From: Sipunculus nudus
Taxonomy: Eukaryota; Annelida; Sipuncula; Golfingiida; Sipunculidae
DNA: 64,000 nt
NCBI GenBank assembly: GCA_026874595.1
Contig: CM049311.1
Coordinates: 50,967,676-51,031,675 of the forward strand
Direction: 5' to 3'
Below, piece after piece: positions 12,540 to 25,900 of this stretch. The notes beneath the pieces are model-generated. The model had not been told where the DNA came from. It worked only from the letters and a program-made list of their open reading frames with translations, and did not search any database. Position 1 is the stretch's first letter, and every line of letters begins with the position of its first letter. Made by a program: the position numbers and the translations under genes.

Positions 12540-13724
12540 CGATGAAGAAAAACACTGAACACTGAACTTGATCCTCAGGTGAATGTTGTTAGCATATTTA
12601 TATATATTCATATACATATAACTTGTATATTCCCATTTAGAAGCATGCAGTATTTAATAATGCACCTGAGAGTTTTTTTCCTATGTATAGTTTTTCAAGA
12701 GTTGTAGAATATACATTCCTGTACACCATGCACACATTTGCTAAGATATTAATGCAAACTAAGCCGCCGAAAATTTAATATAAATGGTCAGTTAAAAAAA
12801 GTGACATTTTTTCTCAAGAAGTTGGCATCCCTCATCCGGCCCCTTCATAATCGATTAAATTAATTGCATCTTTGTAAATCGATCACTTAAACGAATAAAC
12901 ATAGTCATATTATCTAGAAAAATACCCTATGCTGTCAGAAATTAAAGGGCGGCGAAATATAAACGAGCGACATTGAAATTATGAAGAAACGGATATACGT
13001 TGTGCATCGGAACGAAGGAACGACGTATAAAGCCATGATTCACCGGACCGAATGAACAATGCATAAAGTACGATTCACCGGACCGAAGGTACGACATGCA
13101 TATAAAGCCACGATTCCTTTTATACGGTCGTTGCTGTGGCAGAAATGTGTGCATGTATGAAATGCATGTATGTATGTGCAATATATATATATATATATAT
13201 AAATATATATATTACCCTTGCACTATATGAAACATTAAAGTAAAAGATTAAGAAGCCAGCTGTTTGAATTGGACTGATTACATGCATCGGGCATTTTATA
13301 TTTCATATCAAGATATTTTCACATATTTATTCAATCGGTCATTTGTCAGACAGGAGAACGTTTTTCTTCGTAGCATAAATGCTGATACAGCAAATTTTAA
13401 TCCTGGGAAGCCCCTATAATGTCATGTGACGTACATAATTGAGATGGATTCCTCGTCTGACCCAATCGGCTTATTTACTTATTTTTCTGTCGGATGGGTC
13501 GCTACATGTTCCGACAAAAACCGCAACCGCATAAAAGGAATCGCCCCTCTTTAATATCATGCGTTTTACAGCAATCGAAACTGTACCGCAGCCGCAACCA
13601 CGACCGCGTGAAAGGGAACCGTATCTTAACATTAATTAAAAATAATGTTCTGGCATATATATACGCTGCATCAATTTGTTATGGTGTGAAGATCACTAAA
13701 CACAAAGTAGCGCTATGTGTGCAC

Positions 13725-13745
13725 GATATATATATATGTATATTA

Positions 13746-13788
<43 letters not shown>
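13725..13788. repeat. (TA)n microsatellite with GTA/TTA interruptions
   Basis: Alternating TA with a few interruptions. Similar short TA tracts occur at about 13181-13212, 13917-13960 and 15293-15315. Confidence 0.9.
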
Positions 13789-13789
<1 letters not shown>

Positions 13790-15386
13790 CCACACCATAT
13801 AAGCGCTGTACACATGTTGTAATCTAATTACGTTCCATTTTGAAATCTTTACGTCTGCGCCACGACCCATATAATATATATAGGTCTAACGCTATACGTG
13901 TATTATAACCCATATAATATAATATATATATATATATATATATGTATGTATATATATGCTTAGTGTAATTTAATAATTATATTAAAATTATATAATCAGA
14001 CGTATACATGCATTATTTTCCAAGTTTGCGTATATATACCAGATGGCAGCATATAGGACATTGTTACTCCGTTGACCTGTTTCTACATATATAGATAAGC
14101 AACTATCTTGAAGAACATATCGTGTCCACAAAACGTGTCCGTAAATTATAATACCGTGTCCACATAACGTTTCCGTATGATATCGTGTCCAAATAATATA
14201 GCGGTCGCGCTTTAAGAGTGAATTATTCAATTTTGTTGGGGGGGGGGGGGGGGGGGGCGAAATTGCATGTACTGTTGTTTCGTCAAGCATATATATATGT
14301 TTTGACTTAGATCGATCCTTGCCCTTATTACCATGTATCACTGCACAGGCGCTTGAATCCCTATTTGTAATAAAGTCTTCATATCCCCAGTGTTCTTAAA
14401 AATACTACGAAAGAATCAGTTAAAAAAAACAATAAAAAACGGTCATACCATACTATCTATTATATTATGACTCAGTCATGACTCAACACTAGGGCGCATT
14501 ATTTGTTACAATTTATTACATACACCTACCTGGGTGACAAGTCTGTATTTTCTCTGATCCTGGCTGCTTTGTTAGTGTGGGTTTCCTGCTTGGGACAAGA
14601 ACAGAAAGAAAAATGTGCTGTTGCGTATAAAATATTCATGAATGCACAAAAAATTGTTAAACAATATAGAATCATATGGATGATACAAAATTCGGAAGGG
14701 AGCACAGAAGAAGAGAGCGGGTATTGCCGGGGGGGGGGGGGGGGCGTTAATCACATGATAAAAGAGTCACGCTCAGCATGTCGTCCAAGTTTCTGACCTG
14801 TATAGGTTATGTGATCGGAATACTGACAGCAACGAGACCCAACCCCTCTCCTTACAGGACATCGCCTTCAATGAAAAAAAATTACCTCTCCTCGGGGAAA
14901 ATCTATATAAGTTTCCCCTGCCTTCAGGAAAAAGTGTTTTTTATAAAAGCCCCTTCACTCGGAAAAAATTGAATGATACATGTATAGTTTATGAAAGTTT
15001 CACGGGCGCAATTTTCATACTTAAAACCAATACAGTCAGTTTAATGGTTTATCACATGTTTGGTTTGGTTTCCATGCCGTTTTTTTATCAAATAAGCAGT
15101 TTATGTACTATTGAGCGGAGAGATATTTCAGAATGAAAATTTACAACATAAATCTACAATATTGTCAACAAGCATTTAACATTAGAGAGAAGAAAGTAAT
15201 AATATTACTTTTTAAAGAAGAATATACATGATGTTGGTCTGTTTAAACTTTAACATACAATCACAGCATTGGGCTACTTCAAGTTCATCACATATATATA
15301 TATATATATATATAATAAACATATATAAGGGTCCAGATCCCGATCTGGAGTACGCATAAATATATATACATTCATACCACATTGTC

Positions 15387-16299
15387 TAAGGGTGAGGGAC
15401 TAGGGGAGGGGTCCTTTTACCTGTGTATTTCCATACAATAAACATCATTCTATTTAAGGTTAAGGGGTTTGGGAGGGTCCTTTTACCTGTGTATTTCCAT
15501 ACTATAAAACATCATTCAGTTTAAGGGTTATCGGGAGGATGCTTTTACCTGTGTATATCCATACTATAAACATCATTCTGTTTTAGGGTAAGGGATTGGG
15601 GAGGGCCCTTTTACCTGTGTATATCCGTACTATAAGAACATCATTCTGTTAAAGGGGAAGGAATTGGGATGGGTCCTTTTACCTGTGTATATCCATACTA
15701 TAAAATACCATTCTGCTTAAGGGTAAGGGACTGGGGAGGGTCCTTTTACCTGTGTATATATCCATACTATAAAACATCATTCTGTAAGGAATTGGGGAGG
15801 GTCCTTTTACCTGTGTATACCCATACTATAAAACATCATTCTGTAAGGAATTGGGGAGGGTCCTTTTACCTGTGTATATCCATACTATAAAACATCATTC
15901 TGTTTTAGGGTAAGGCAATTGGGAAGGTCCTTTTACCTGTGTATATCCATACTATAAAACATCATTCTGTATAAAGGTAAGGGATTGGGGAGGGTCCTTT
16001 TACATGTGTTTATCCATACTATAAAACATCATTCTGTATAAAGGTAAGGGATTGGGGAGGGTCCTTTTACTTGTGTTTATCCATACTATAAAACATCATT
16101 CTGTATAAAGGTAAGGGATTGGGAAGGGTCCTTTTACTTGTGTTTATCCATACTATAAAACATCATTCTGTATAAAGGTAAGGGATTGGGGAGGGTCCTT
16201 TTACTTGTGTTTATCCATACTATAATCATCTTCTGTTTAAGGGTTAGGGATAGAGGAGGGTCCTTTTATCTGCGTATATCCATACTATAAAACATCATT
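15387..16299 (+). repeat. Minisatellite, ~14 copies of a 60-69-bp unit
   Basis: The unit contains GGTAAGGGATTGGGGAGGG, TCCTTTTACCTGTGTATA and CCATACTATAAAACATCATT. CCTTTTA recurs about every 60-69 bp. The array is cut by the TIR element at 16300-17417 and resumes at 17418-17460, which dates that insertion as younger than the array. Frames running through it are repeat artefacts. Confidence 0.9.
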
Positions 16300-17417
16300 G
16301 TATCCACCAATACGCGTTTTCAGTCGGACGCCGCCGCCGCATAGGTTTCCGGAGAACTAGCTCCTCCGTAACCACTAGGCAGAATTTTTTTAAAATTCGG
16401 AATTATGATCGGGTCACATGTGAACTGCTGTGCCCTCATTTTTGGTTGACCTCTGACCTTTCCTCTCTGCCCAGCGTCCATTTGTGCGTCTGTTTCCACA
16501 CATAAACTCACAAATCTCGGGAAGCGTTTGACCGATAGGCTAAAAATTTTGCACAAATGTAGCCCTTGGATAGCTTCATAACATATACTAAAATGGTGGC
16601 GACACCTGCAACCATTTTTGTACAGCGTCAATCTGTTCATCTGCCTTGGGATAAAATCACTCATATCTCTGCATTGTTTATAATTATCCAATTGTAATTT
16701 TGCAGGTTTATACACCCTGGAGAGCTTTCTTGGCGCCACCCACATTCTAGTTTACGCTGCAGACATCCAAGCTCATATCTCGGAAACCGTTTGACCGAAT
16801 GGGCCAAAATTTTGCCTGTATATAGATCTCACATAGTTCTCATACGCAAAACTGGTGGCGTCACCTGCAATCATTTTTGCACAGCGTCCGTCTGTTTTTC
16901 TGCCGTGGGATAAAATCACTCAAATCTCGGCAGTGCTTTGAAATATCTGCCTTAAATGTTGCAGGTTTATATATCTTGGATAGTTTCTGGATTTTGTGGC
17001 AGATGGCGATACCTACATTTATGTTTACGCTGCTGACATCAATGCTTATATCTCAGGACTGATTTGCCGTATCCTCCTGAAACATGTGTATAGATCTCAC
17101 ATAGCTCTTTATCATACACAAAACTGGAGGCTTCACCTGCCACCATTTATGCAAAGCCTCCGTCTGTTTGTCTGCTGTGGGATAAAATCACTCATATACA
17201 AGTAGTGGTTCGACTTATCTGCCTACACTTTTGCATATGTATACAACTTGGACAGCTTTCCTGATTTTGTGGTAGGTGGCACCACCTACATACACAATTC
17301 GGCTGCAGACATCCATGCTGATATGGAACACACCTCACTCTATTTCCCCTATCCACTCAATCCATGCCCCACTTCACCCGTCCCACTCTGATTTCGGCGG
17401 ATACACCCGTATTCTAG
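16300..17417 (-). mobile_element. TIR/MITE-like element, copy 2, inserted in the minisatellite
   Basis: This is an inverted relative of the element at 3315-4444. Its right end reads TTTCGGCGGATACACCCGTA followed by TTCTAG, the complement of the left end of copy 1. The interior carries the same diverged ~300-bp blocks. The left junction interrupts the minisatellite word CATCATTCTG after CATCATT, and the array resumes with TTCTGTTTTAGGG. Confidence 0.75.
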
Positions 17418-17460
17418 TTCTGTTTTAGGGTAAGGGATAGGGGAGGGTTTTAAATCATGT
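17418..17460 (+). repeat. Continuation of the minisatellite after the insertion
   Basis: TTCTGTTTTAGGGTAAGGG and the following GGGGAGGG match the unit of 15387-16299. Nothing but the TIR element separates the two parts. Confidence 0.8.
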
Positions 17461-18883
17461 CCTCAGTAAGGTAGAATGGCTTCTGTCGGTTGGGGGGGGG
17501 GCGGGGGGGGGGGGTGGGGGTGACTTTCGGTTAATGTCTTGGGGACAGGATTTGACTAGGAGTTGGTGGTGTGAACCATGGTTACAAGGTGGAGGGGTAG
17601 GTGACCAAGGTTTATTACCTAGGGTTAGTTATTTTACCAGGGGGACGGGGGTGACCAGGGGTTAATTGCCTGGTGTTGTCCAGTGTTGAGCGGCTGATTG
17701 GTGTATGTTTTTCCACTCAGTATTAAAGCGTTCACGATGCATTTCAATGAAGATGGTGGAAGGGCCCTGGCAATGCAACAACTAATAATCTATTTCTCTT
17801 GATAGAGCCTCATTTAACTTTTGGCGGTCAACTGTTATGAATGGTTCTCCAAGTAATATCTGCATGGCGTCATGAGGATGCTTGAAACATTCGCGGATAA
17901 ATATATCAGTTGACTTGAGGAATATCCATAAATATAAACCGGTAAATCATAAAAAGTCATGAACGTCCCCACCATTACTGTATTCCAATTATACCTGAAG
18001 ATATAAAGTGAAACCAATACGAGACAATAAGTGGGGGAAACATGCACACACATATGGTATACGCGTATATCTGGTGTTGTGCAACGTGTACTGGTACAGC
18101 AGGTCAAGCCAGTAATTAACCTTGTTATATTGTAAAACCAAGGATAGGCACTGCTACCTGGTGGAAAAAATTTAATTCTTGTACTTGCCCATCATGCTTT
18201 GTAAACATGAGCCACTACTCAGGTTTCGTATTCATTAACACCTATCTATAAATGGAATTTTGTAAGTAACATACCGGTACATGGAAGAATGTTAGCCACA
18301 GACATAATGACTGACGGCTTGGCAAGTAGTGTTTAAACGGCAATCAGAGTCTAGAAAGAAGACCCAGTTCTGTCACGAATCAGCACGAATGCAGTTTAAT
18401 ATTTCACAGATTTACCTTTTAGGGGAAATATATACCAGTATTCCTTGAATGTTAACACTTCCAACTTTACAAGAAGTTTCCCTCGAGTGTTCCTCCTGCA
18501 TTTGACGTGTTTTACAAATTTTCCTCCTGTATGTCGGGATGAATATCACGCATGGTCCTTAAGAGTATCACAGTGTTTCAATATAAAATTCATCATTTCC
18601 CCCAATCCCGGATCGGCCCCTGCTGTCCCTATAAGTTCCTAGATCGCATCCCGCAACAAAGATTGGTACGTTAGTATTTGTGCAAAACTTTCAAACAAAC
18701 AAGTTAACGAAACAAACAAGCAAACAAACGTGTGAAGTAAAAATCTGATCTATTATAATCCACACAATCGAACAAATTGTTTATCAATCTATACTGGTTT
18801 AAACTAATTTCTATTGACTATATACTAATTCAAGGACAGATGTGCAATTTCGGAGATAAAATTGATTAACTATTATGACTTAC
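17461..18883. other. Non-coding stretch left of the FLYWCH exon
   Basis: A G-rich block at 17492-17520 and a degenerate GGGTGACCA-type repeat at 17510-17670 are visible. The FLYWCH exon ends with a donor at 18883, so this should be intron of that gene. No next exon was recognised. Confidence 0.4.
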
Positions 18884-19917
18884 AAGAGTCCTGCTTTCCT
18901 CCGCGCAATTCCGAGCAGGTCGACAGTAAATATATGGGTATGTCCCAGCATGCCGCGTTGGAAGCTCGTGCCCTTTTGGATGACGGTAGCAGGACATTCG
19001 TTGCTTTGGGAACATCGCCAGTACACCGTGGATCTACACACGTTATTGATGACGTAGCTGTAACCAGGGTCCGGCTCAACCAGAACGTCCATTTTGGAAC
19101 CACCGTGCACCATCACAAACTGTTCCTGCGGTCTCTCTTCAGGTACGAAGTCGTACGATTTTCCCAAGCTGGGCACATCGAATATGTCCTCTACCGAATT
19201 AACCCCATCATCATAATCATCATCCATCAGATCAGCAGACGCGTCATTATTACTGACCCCGTCTCTGAAGTAGGTAGCGTCATTCCACGAGCCAGAGCAA
19301 TCCACCGGCCCGTACGCTAGTGTGGACTCATCGGCGCATAGGAATAAACTGTCTTCAATATTTTCAAGTCTTCGCCTTTCTGTTGCTGCGGATTTGTCGT
19401 CCACAGTGTCAGGACCAGCCAGCTCAGCGACTTGGTCAGGACGTTTAGATTTGGTGCATACACGATTACGCCATGATTTCTTCCCGAGGACAGACATAGT
19501 TTGCTCATCGTTGCGTGGTTTTCCCACTCGAACCGTCCTTCTAGCACCTCTGCTGCGTGCCTCTGCTTCAGAACACTCTCCAGACGAGCGTTCGCTTCGA
19601 GGCAACTCGGTCGTGCTGCTTGTATGACTAGTGTGCACATCTGCAGAAGATACGCATCGACCTGTTTTGTCTACAGTTTTGGATCTATTCTTGGGATGAT
19701 CTGTTACTTCAAACTGACCATGTCCTTCCATTCCTTCACCCTGACCTTTCTTGTTTTTTCTCGCCTGAGATGCCTTGGTGTGACTTCCGTGGTCATCTGC
19801 GGCCGCATGTTTAACTTGGTCTACTGATTGGCTGGACATTCCATTTGCTGTATTTTCTGGGCCAGTTTGTTTAACTTTACCTTGGGACCTCAGTCTGTAT
19901 GTTCCCGTATTAAGGCC
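18884..19917 (-). CDS. PHD/FLYWCH zinc-finger protein, internal exon
   Basis: An open exon of 1034 nt (344 codons plus two bases) lies between an acceptor CTTACAG (19918-19920) and a perfect GTAAGT donor (18883-18878). The first 240 or so residues are hydrophilic and low in complexity (Ser, Glu, Lys and Asp rich, with an acidic DLMDDDYDDG patch). The last ~70 residues form a FLYWCH-type zinc finger: GYSYVINN, then VYWRC, then NECPATV, then GHTH, giving the C-C-H-H ligands. In several animal lineages FLYWCH domains precede a MULE-type transposase domain, but none was found to the left. The phase fits the PHD exon at 27314-27544. Joining the two is an inference that cDNA would settle. Confidence 0.7.
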
Positions 19918-22900
19918 CTGTAAGAAGCATTAAATACATTAATAATGTTATTTTTTAGAATAGAGAGCAATATTTGTCGTTTTTGTAGTACGAATTGACT
20001 AAAACTGGAAAATTTTGGCAACCTATATACATGTACCATAGTAGTCCAAGAATATTTCCATACACCTCTTTCAAGTCCTATACTACGATTCTTTACAAGG
20101 TCACTGGTGACCGAACGCAAGGTCAAGGCAAAGACCGCAGTTTAAACAGGCTTCATCCTATGACACAAATCTATAAATATGAAAGAAGTGTGTTCCTACT
20201 GAATTTACATTTTTTGTGCATCAGCTTTGCGGGGAAATATGCAGGTTCATTTTCAACCAATCCGTTGGAAAGGTGAACTTAAGATGTTTTTCCACATGAG
20301 TAGCTATTACGTATGTACAAACCACACAAAAACGACATATATTTCAGTTGGTGCTCCACCGACTCACTATGTTTCCCTATAATTTATTATACTTTCCGGC
20401 ATTTAGACCCTCATGATCTCTAATTTTTTTACTGCACAATCATGTTTCTGATATAACAGTGCTATTGTTTCATAAAATTTAGTTCTTTTTACATGAAAAT
20501 GTGTATGTAGAGTGGCATGTAAGATACAGAATCAGGTTTACACTGGCTAAGTGTGACTGAAAGCTTGATATGATGATAGGATACATCTTTTGCGGAAAGG
20601 CAATTTTTTCTGAGGAAAGGCACACCTGTTATAATGCCTTTCCGATGGAATGGCGAAAATTTCAAAGTATTCCGAACTCTGTATACATATATAGTACTTC
20701 TCACGTTTTATACAGCTTATGTAAACTGCTTCATACCTAGACCCAGTTGTGTCAAGTGACAGGACATGCACTCACACCATGCACCAGTGATGATGTAACA
20801 CATGCATGTACACTGCTGCTTGAAACAATCGCACAGGGGCGCTGGGATAGGCACCTACTGTCCGCCTACTACCGTTCGCTAGAAAAATGAAGGCAGGGAC
20901 CTGTGGCTCTGTGTTTGCAACTACTTCATACCTATCTCGGTGCTAGTTTAGAAATCTGTCCACATCTCCCAATCGTGAACAGTTGGTGGATTTTAAAAAA
21001 AAAGATAGGCGAATCTATACTGGAAATTCAGTATTCACACGTTAATACTGAGAACTAATTTTTTTCTCATACCCCATCAATTATATCGCCCTCTTTACTT
21101 TGTTGAGCTAAACAAATCCGTAGACATATGTTATCTTACACACCGGATGAGTTCATGTGTATGCTTGAAGTTAATATTTTGTTTTGCGTATGCTTCAGGT
21201 TAATATGGATATCTTGACAAGATTATAAGTTTTTCGTTAATCGCATAAATATTGATTTTAAATTAAAAAAGCTAAGGCTTTAAAATGTTATCCAAGCGAA
21301 TTTAAAATTTAATTGATCACCGAGGATTTGGCTTTTAAATGTGAGGTCTGAGATCTAACCTGACGCCGAGAGCCGTAAAAAAAAAAAACACAAGCAGCCA
21401 CTAAAGACTGGCTTAGCCATTTCCCTTGTAGGAGATTACCAGTAAAAACCCCCGAGTCCTTGTTAGTTGTAAAGGCCATGGCATTGTTCTTGAATCCATA
21501 CGGTGATACTCCATGTCGAGTAGTACGGCGAATCGGATAAAAGGGATATAATCAGGAGCAATATTATGCCTATTCTTTCACACTATCAATTTAGTTTTGC
21601 TTTAATAAAAGTTTCCCAGCAATACCACCCGAGCACACAGTCTAAGTACCTCGCATACGGTTGTTTCACACCTTGTTATTGCTCTGCGTGTTTGCAAATA
21701 CAGTCCATGTGTATCTTTTAACCATAACAAGGCCGCGTAACCAGAGGTCAGATGGGGAGCCGCAACACACGAAATTTTAGCCAGCGGGAACACGTAATAC
21801 ATTTTTGGGCAAAGTGATTCAAGGCATCTCATGATTTGCAGGTGTTTCTGGCTCGGCGATGCACGAAGTCCTAGGTGCTATGTTTATGTTGACACCTTTG
21901 ATCGCGCCCGGTCCACCGTTTTAAACACTCGTTTTCAGGAGTTAGCAAACGGTTTAAGGGCATTGTTTTGGCAGGTAAAAATTTATTTCAAAAGGAAGAA
22001 GCTATTTCCTGTGTTCATTCAACATGGTTTATAGGTGATTGAGGCACTTTAAGCACCTTGTGACGAGGCCAGATTGTTCTTGTAGTCACGTGTTACATCG
22101 TAAAGTTCAACTTGGACGATGCCTCTGCATAGTGAGATTTGTCAGGCCAATTTTCACAGTGCGATTTTTTCCTAACGGTTTATACGGTGTGATCTGTGTC
22201 GCGTTTTCGTCACACGGGGTAGGCAATCATGGCGAAAAGACAGGCTTGTGGCAGGAATTTTATTCAAAAGAATCCGTGAAGACGGGTTGTTGCTAGCACT
22301 ATTCATTTACTCAATATCTAAATAACAACAGAATTACAAGTTATATGTTGTTGTATACTGGCTTGATAAAGTGTTTTTCAAGTGTGAATTTGCAGGGCTA
22401 TTTATGTACAAAATATTATTATATTTATCATAATCATTACGTGATCCCAAAAATAAATAAAATAATTTGGGGATAACACTATAAACTGTACAGAAAATTA
22501 GCTTAATTAAGCTTAAAAACTAAACTTCGTGCTCGTTAAAACCCCGTTTAACTGTCATCCAGTCACACGCCTATACCCCCCAAAAAATTGAAACCCCATT
22601 AACTAAATGTTTACTTGAACCTTGTCAGTTCATTATGAGTAATAAAATAGGTGGTGTGTTGTTACACTTGTTTTTTTTATCAGACCGCGATGCATGGCAT
22701 TCATTTTATTATCTGCATTATTATGCAGCGTATGTATCCATTAATTCCATGTCTCTCGGCGGAGGGAAACGAAGCGTAAGGAGAGATCACGCCTGGAATT
22801 TAAGTGAATTCAGAATTTTAAGTTGAATCATTATTTATCCTTAGTTTGTCTCATATCTTGTTAAATTATGCATTCACACGTATTTTATTATTTTTAAAAT

Positions 22901-25900
22901 AATGCCAAAATATGGCATCCTCATGATTATTCTTTTGATCACTATTTAAAAAAAAATTGTACATAGGAGTCTTCAGTACACGGTTAATTTTGTTAACTAA
23001 AATAAAAGATTCATCCAATTTGATTAAAAAATTCCACAGGCGCACTTTAATCCTTGAAACCCCTTGCGATATGATACAAAATCCAAAATGTAGCAAGCCT
23101 AGAATAAGAATGAATAAAATATAGATTATAGAATATTATAACCATCATCTAGATCAAGCATCCTGTCTTGGGGGGGGGGGGGAGGGAAGCAAAGCTTAGC
23201 TGAGCAAACCAGCTGCCTGAGTGAAACGAGTTATATAACATAGATGAGAGCTGCATCACTCACTGCAGACCACTGTTCTTGGGTTGGCTTGATTTAAAAA
23301 AATACTTGACATGGTGTCTGAAAACGTTAATAAAAGCTACTCTTTTTTTATCAATTCCTTGGAAATTTATTAAAATATAATTAAGCCCCTTAGCTTCAAC
23401 AGGTTTAATGCTAAGTGAGTAATATCTATCCTGATTTTTTACAAGGTGCATTAAGTTGAAGCCCAAAACTTAAACAAATTATGCATATTTACCTAATTTC
23501 TGGCGTGTATATAGGAAATATATGGCGGAATAGTTATGCCAAATATAGCAAAGCAACACCGGTGGCTTTCATGGTGGGCGGTCTTGAAGTGTAACAAGGC
23601 TTATTGTACACAATACTAATTCTAAAACTGGAAGATAAACTTTAATTTTTACAACTGCTTTCAAAATTCAGATCATATAAGCTCAAAACCCTATTTGTCC
23701 ATCACGTGAAAAAAAAATCAAATGTACATATAGGAAAGATTTGCCATAGTCAAAGTTAGGGAAATTTAGAATAATGATTTTACGTTCGATCTAATAACAT
23801 TTACAAAATTCTAATCTAATTTCTGGTATACAAATAAAATGAAGTTATATAGTTATATGCTTGAAATAAGCTCTCTTATTTAAAAAGGATCATAAATATT
23901 TTATTTATTTTTGACAGGGTGCATTATATTTGGACCCGTAACTTCAAATATTTGCGCAATATTGACCTAATTTCTGGCATACATGTACTCAGGAAATATA
24001 TGCAGAAATGATTATGTCAGATATGAATAGATTAGCCAGTGACTTTTGAAGTGTAACTATAGGTTTTTAATGAAAGTGGAGGTTTATCTTAAAATCTGTA
24101 TAGAACGAAATCGCAGTGAGGAGAACGTGCCTTATTTACGGGCGTCCGGCCAGCATGACGGATGACAAGACATATTGACGACGGACAAAGGACGATCACT
24201 ATAACTCATATATCCTAAAGTCAGCTTAACTTAAATTTGGACCTCAGCTCTTAAATCTTTTGGCAATTCATATACTAACAAAAACATGGCCAACAGGCTT
24301 AACACAATACTGTGCAAAAGGATATACATCAGGCCTAATGCTTCCATGATAATATGCTTTACCACTGACCGTCTTGTGTTCGAAGAACACCATCAAAGAT
24401 GGATCGACAGGCCAAAATTTCAGGCAGATACATCAAACTTCTCTTCAGTCAGGTGGACTTGGCTGTAAAAGCTGAGGGAGACAGTTGTCAACCAATTCAA
24501 GCGAAGCTAATTGCCAAGTGCAGCTACTGCACTGAGTGAATTCTTGATCTGTATCTGGCTGCACTGACTTAACTCTTAGCCTGTTGCCTAATATGATAAA
24601 GTTTGCAGCCTGCCAAAGCTATAAATAGACGCAGACTGAAACTTGGCCTGTTGCCAAATCTGAAATGGTTGCCAATCTCCCCAGCTATTTAAAGATACAA
24701 AATCGGACCTGTTCCCAAATCTGTTTATACATACCGATGGACTTAGGCTACAATGTTTTTTTTCTAGCAAATATATTCATAACAGTTTTTGTCAAAATGT
24801 TTAGGATAATAATAGATGCCAATTGAAACCAATTACGAGTTTTTTTGCCCGTATAAAACAGCTCGATGTTGGTGACGCCACATCAACCTCAATTTAAATA
24901 TGAGTCGGTGACCAACATTTGCGCAAAACTTGTTGATCCTGTCTCCTGTCGTTTCTGTCATTGTAATGTTAGTTTGCTTACTTGGCCAAATAACTGAGTT
25001 AAAAGACCTGTAACTCGGCCGAAATTCATCAAACCCAAACCATTTGAACAAATTTGAAAATCTTTAGGATCATTTCTCTGAAATATTAAATAATGATTTC
25101 GAAGAAGAAGAATTGCAAAGGTTTATTCAGCAGGTGGCGCAACAAGCTCAGTCCCACAACATTTGACATGTGACTGATTTTTGCATTCAATTTGGTGATG
25201 CTTGCTCCTGCTATTCCTGAGAAATTATGGTTTAATGTACTGATGACCGAGGACCCCCGTACAATGAAGGTCGATGCAGGTGTCGCCACTAAAAAAAGGG
25301 TTGGTTGCAAATGCAAATTTTAGTTAATAGCAAACTTAAGAGTAATGCCTAAAAAGTAACTTGCTACCCTTCAAGTCAGTGCTTTTAAACCCATGTATAG
25401 TTGATGAAGGTTTTGTCAGATAAAGAATTACGTAAGATAAAAGATCAGGATCAGGTGTGTAGGTTATTTATACAGGTAAGATTATTTAATACTAAACTTT
25501 ACAGAGTTATGGTGGTGTGCATTCCTTTATCATGGACAGGGAGAGAATTGGCGTTTAAATAGGATTTCATTATTGAAAAAGACCTGTGCATTTGTATTTG
25601 CTTTAATGGATTCACGACAAAGTTAACATATTATAGACGGACACAGAAGGACATTGAAGGTTCCACACTAAATAGAACTGAATGGAAGCAATATTTTAAT
25701 AAACGTTTAGAATGTGAATGTTTTCAGTAGATGTCATTATAATATAATTGATAAATATCAGTTTAGCTTAAATTATAGTAAATATAAATTTATAATTTGT
25801 TTAACTTAAAAAGGACTTTTGAATGGTGAGACATGTGATGTACCCGGACAACAGGAGAATAGCATTCATGTACTAAGTACGTAATAATTATCCAGTTGTT

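Larger units (their letters stand above)
11897..15386. other. Intergenic AT-rich stretch with simple repeats
   Basis: No gene was recognised. It includes TA microsatellites (listed separately), a 20-base G-run at 14238-14257, a 16-base G-run at 14729-14744 and a small two-copy motif containing GATTCACCGGACCGAA at about 13034-13088. The promoter of the LisH gene should lie just right of 11896, but no TATA or initiator motif can be claimed. Confidence 0.4.

Noticed and set aside
16320-16745. 141-residue - strand frame
   Set aside because: Lies wholly within TIR copy 2 and is not kept open in the other copies.
18862-19827. + strand frames of 100-150 residues
   Set aside because: Shadows of the FLYWCH exon; no domain or splice support.
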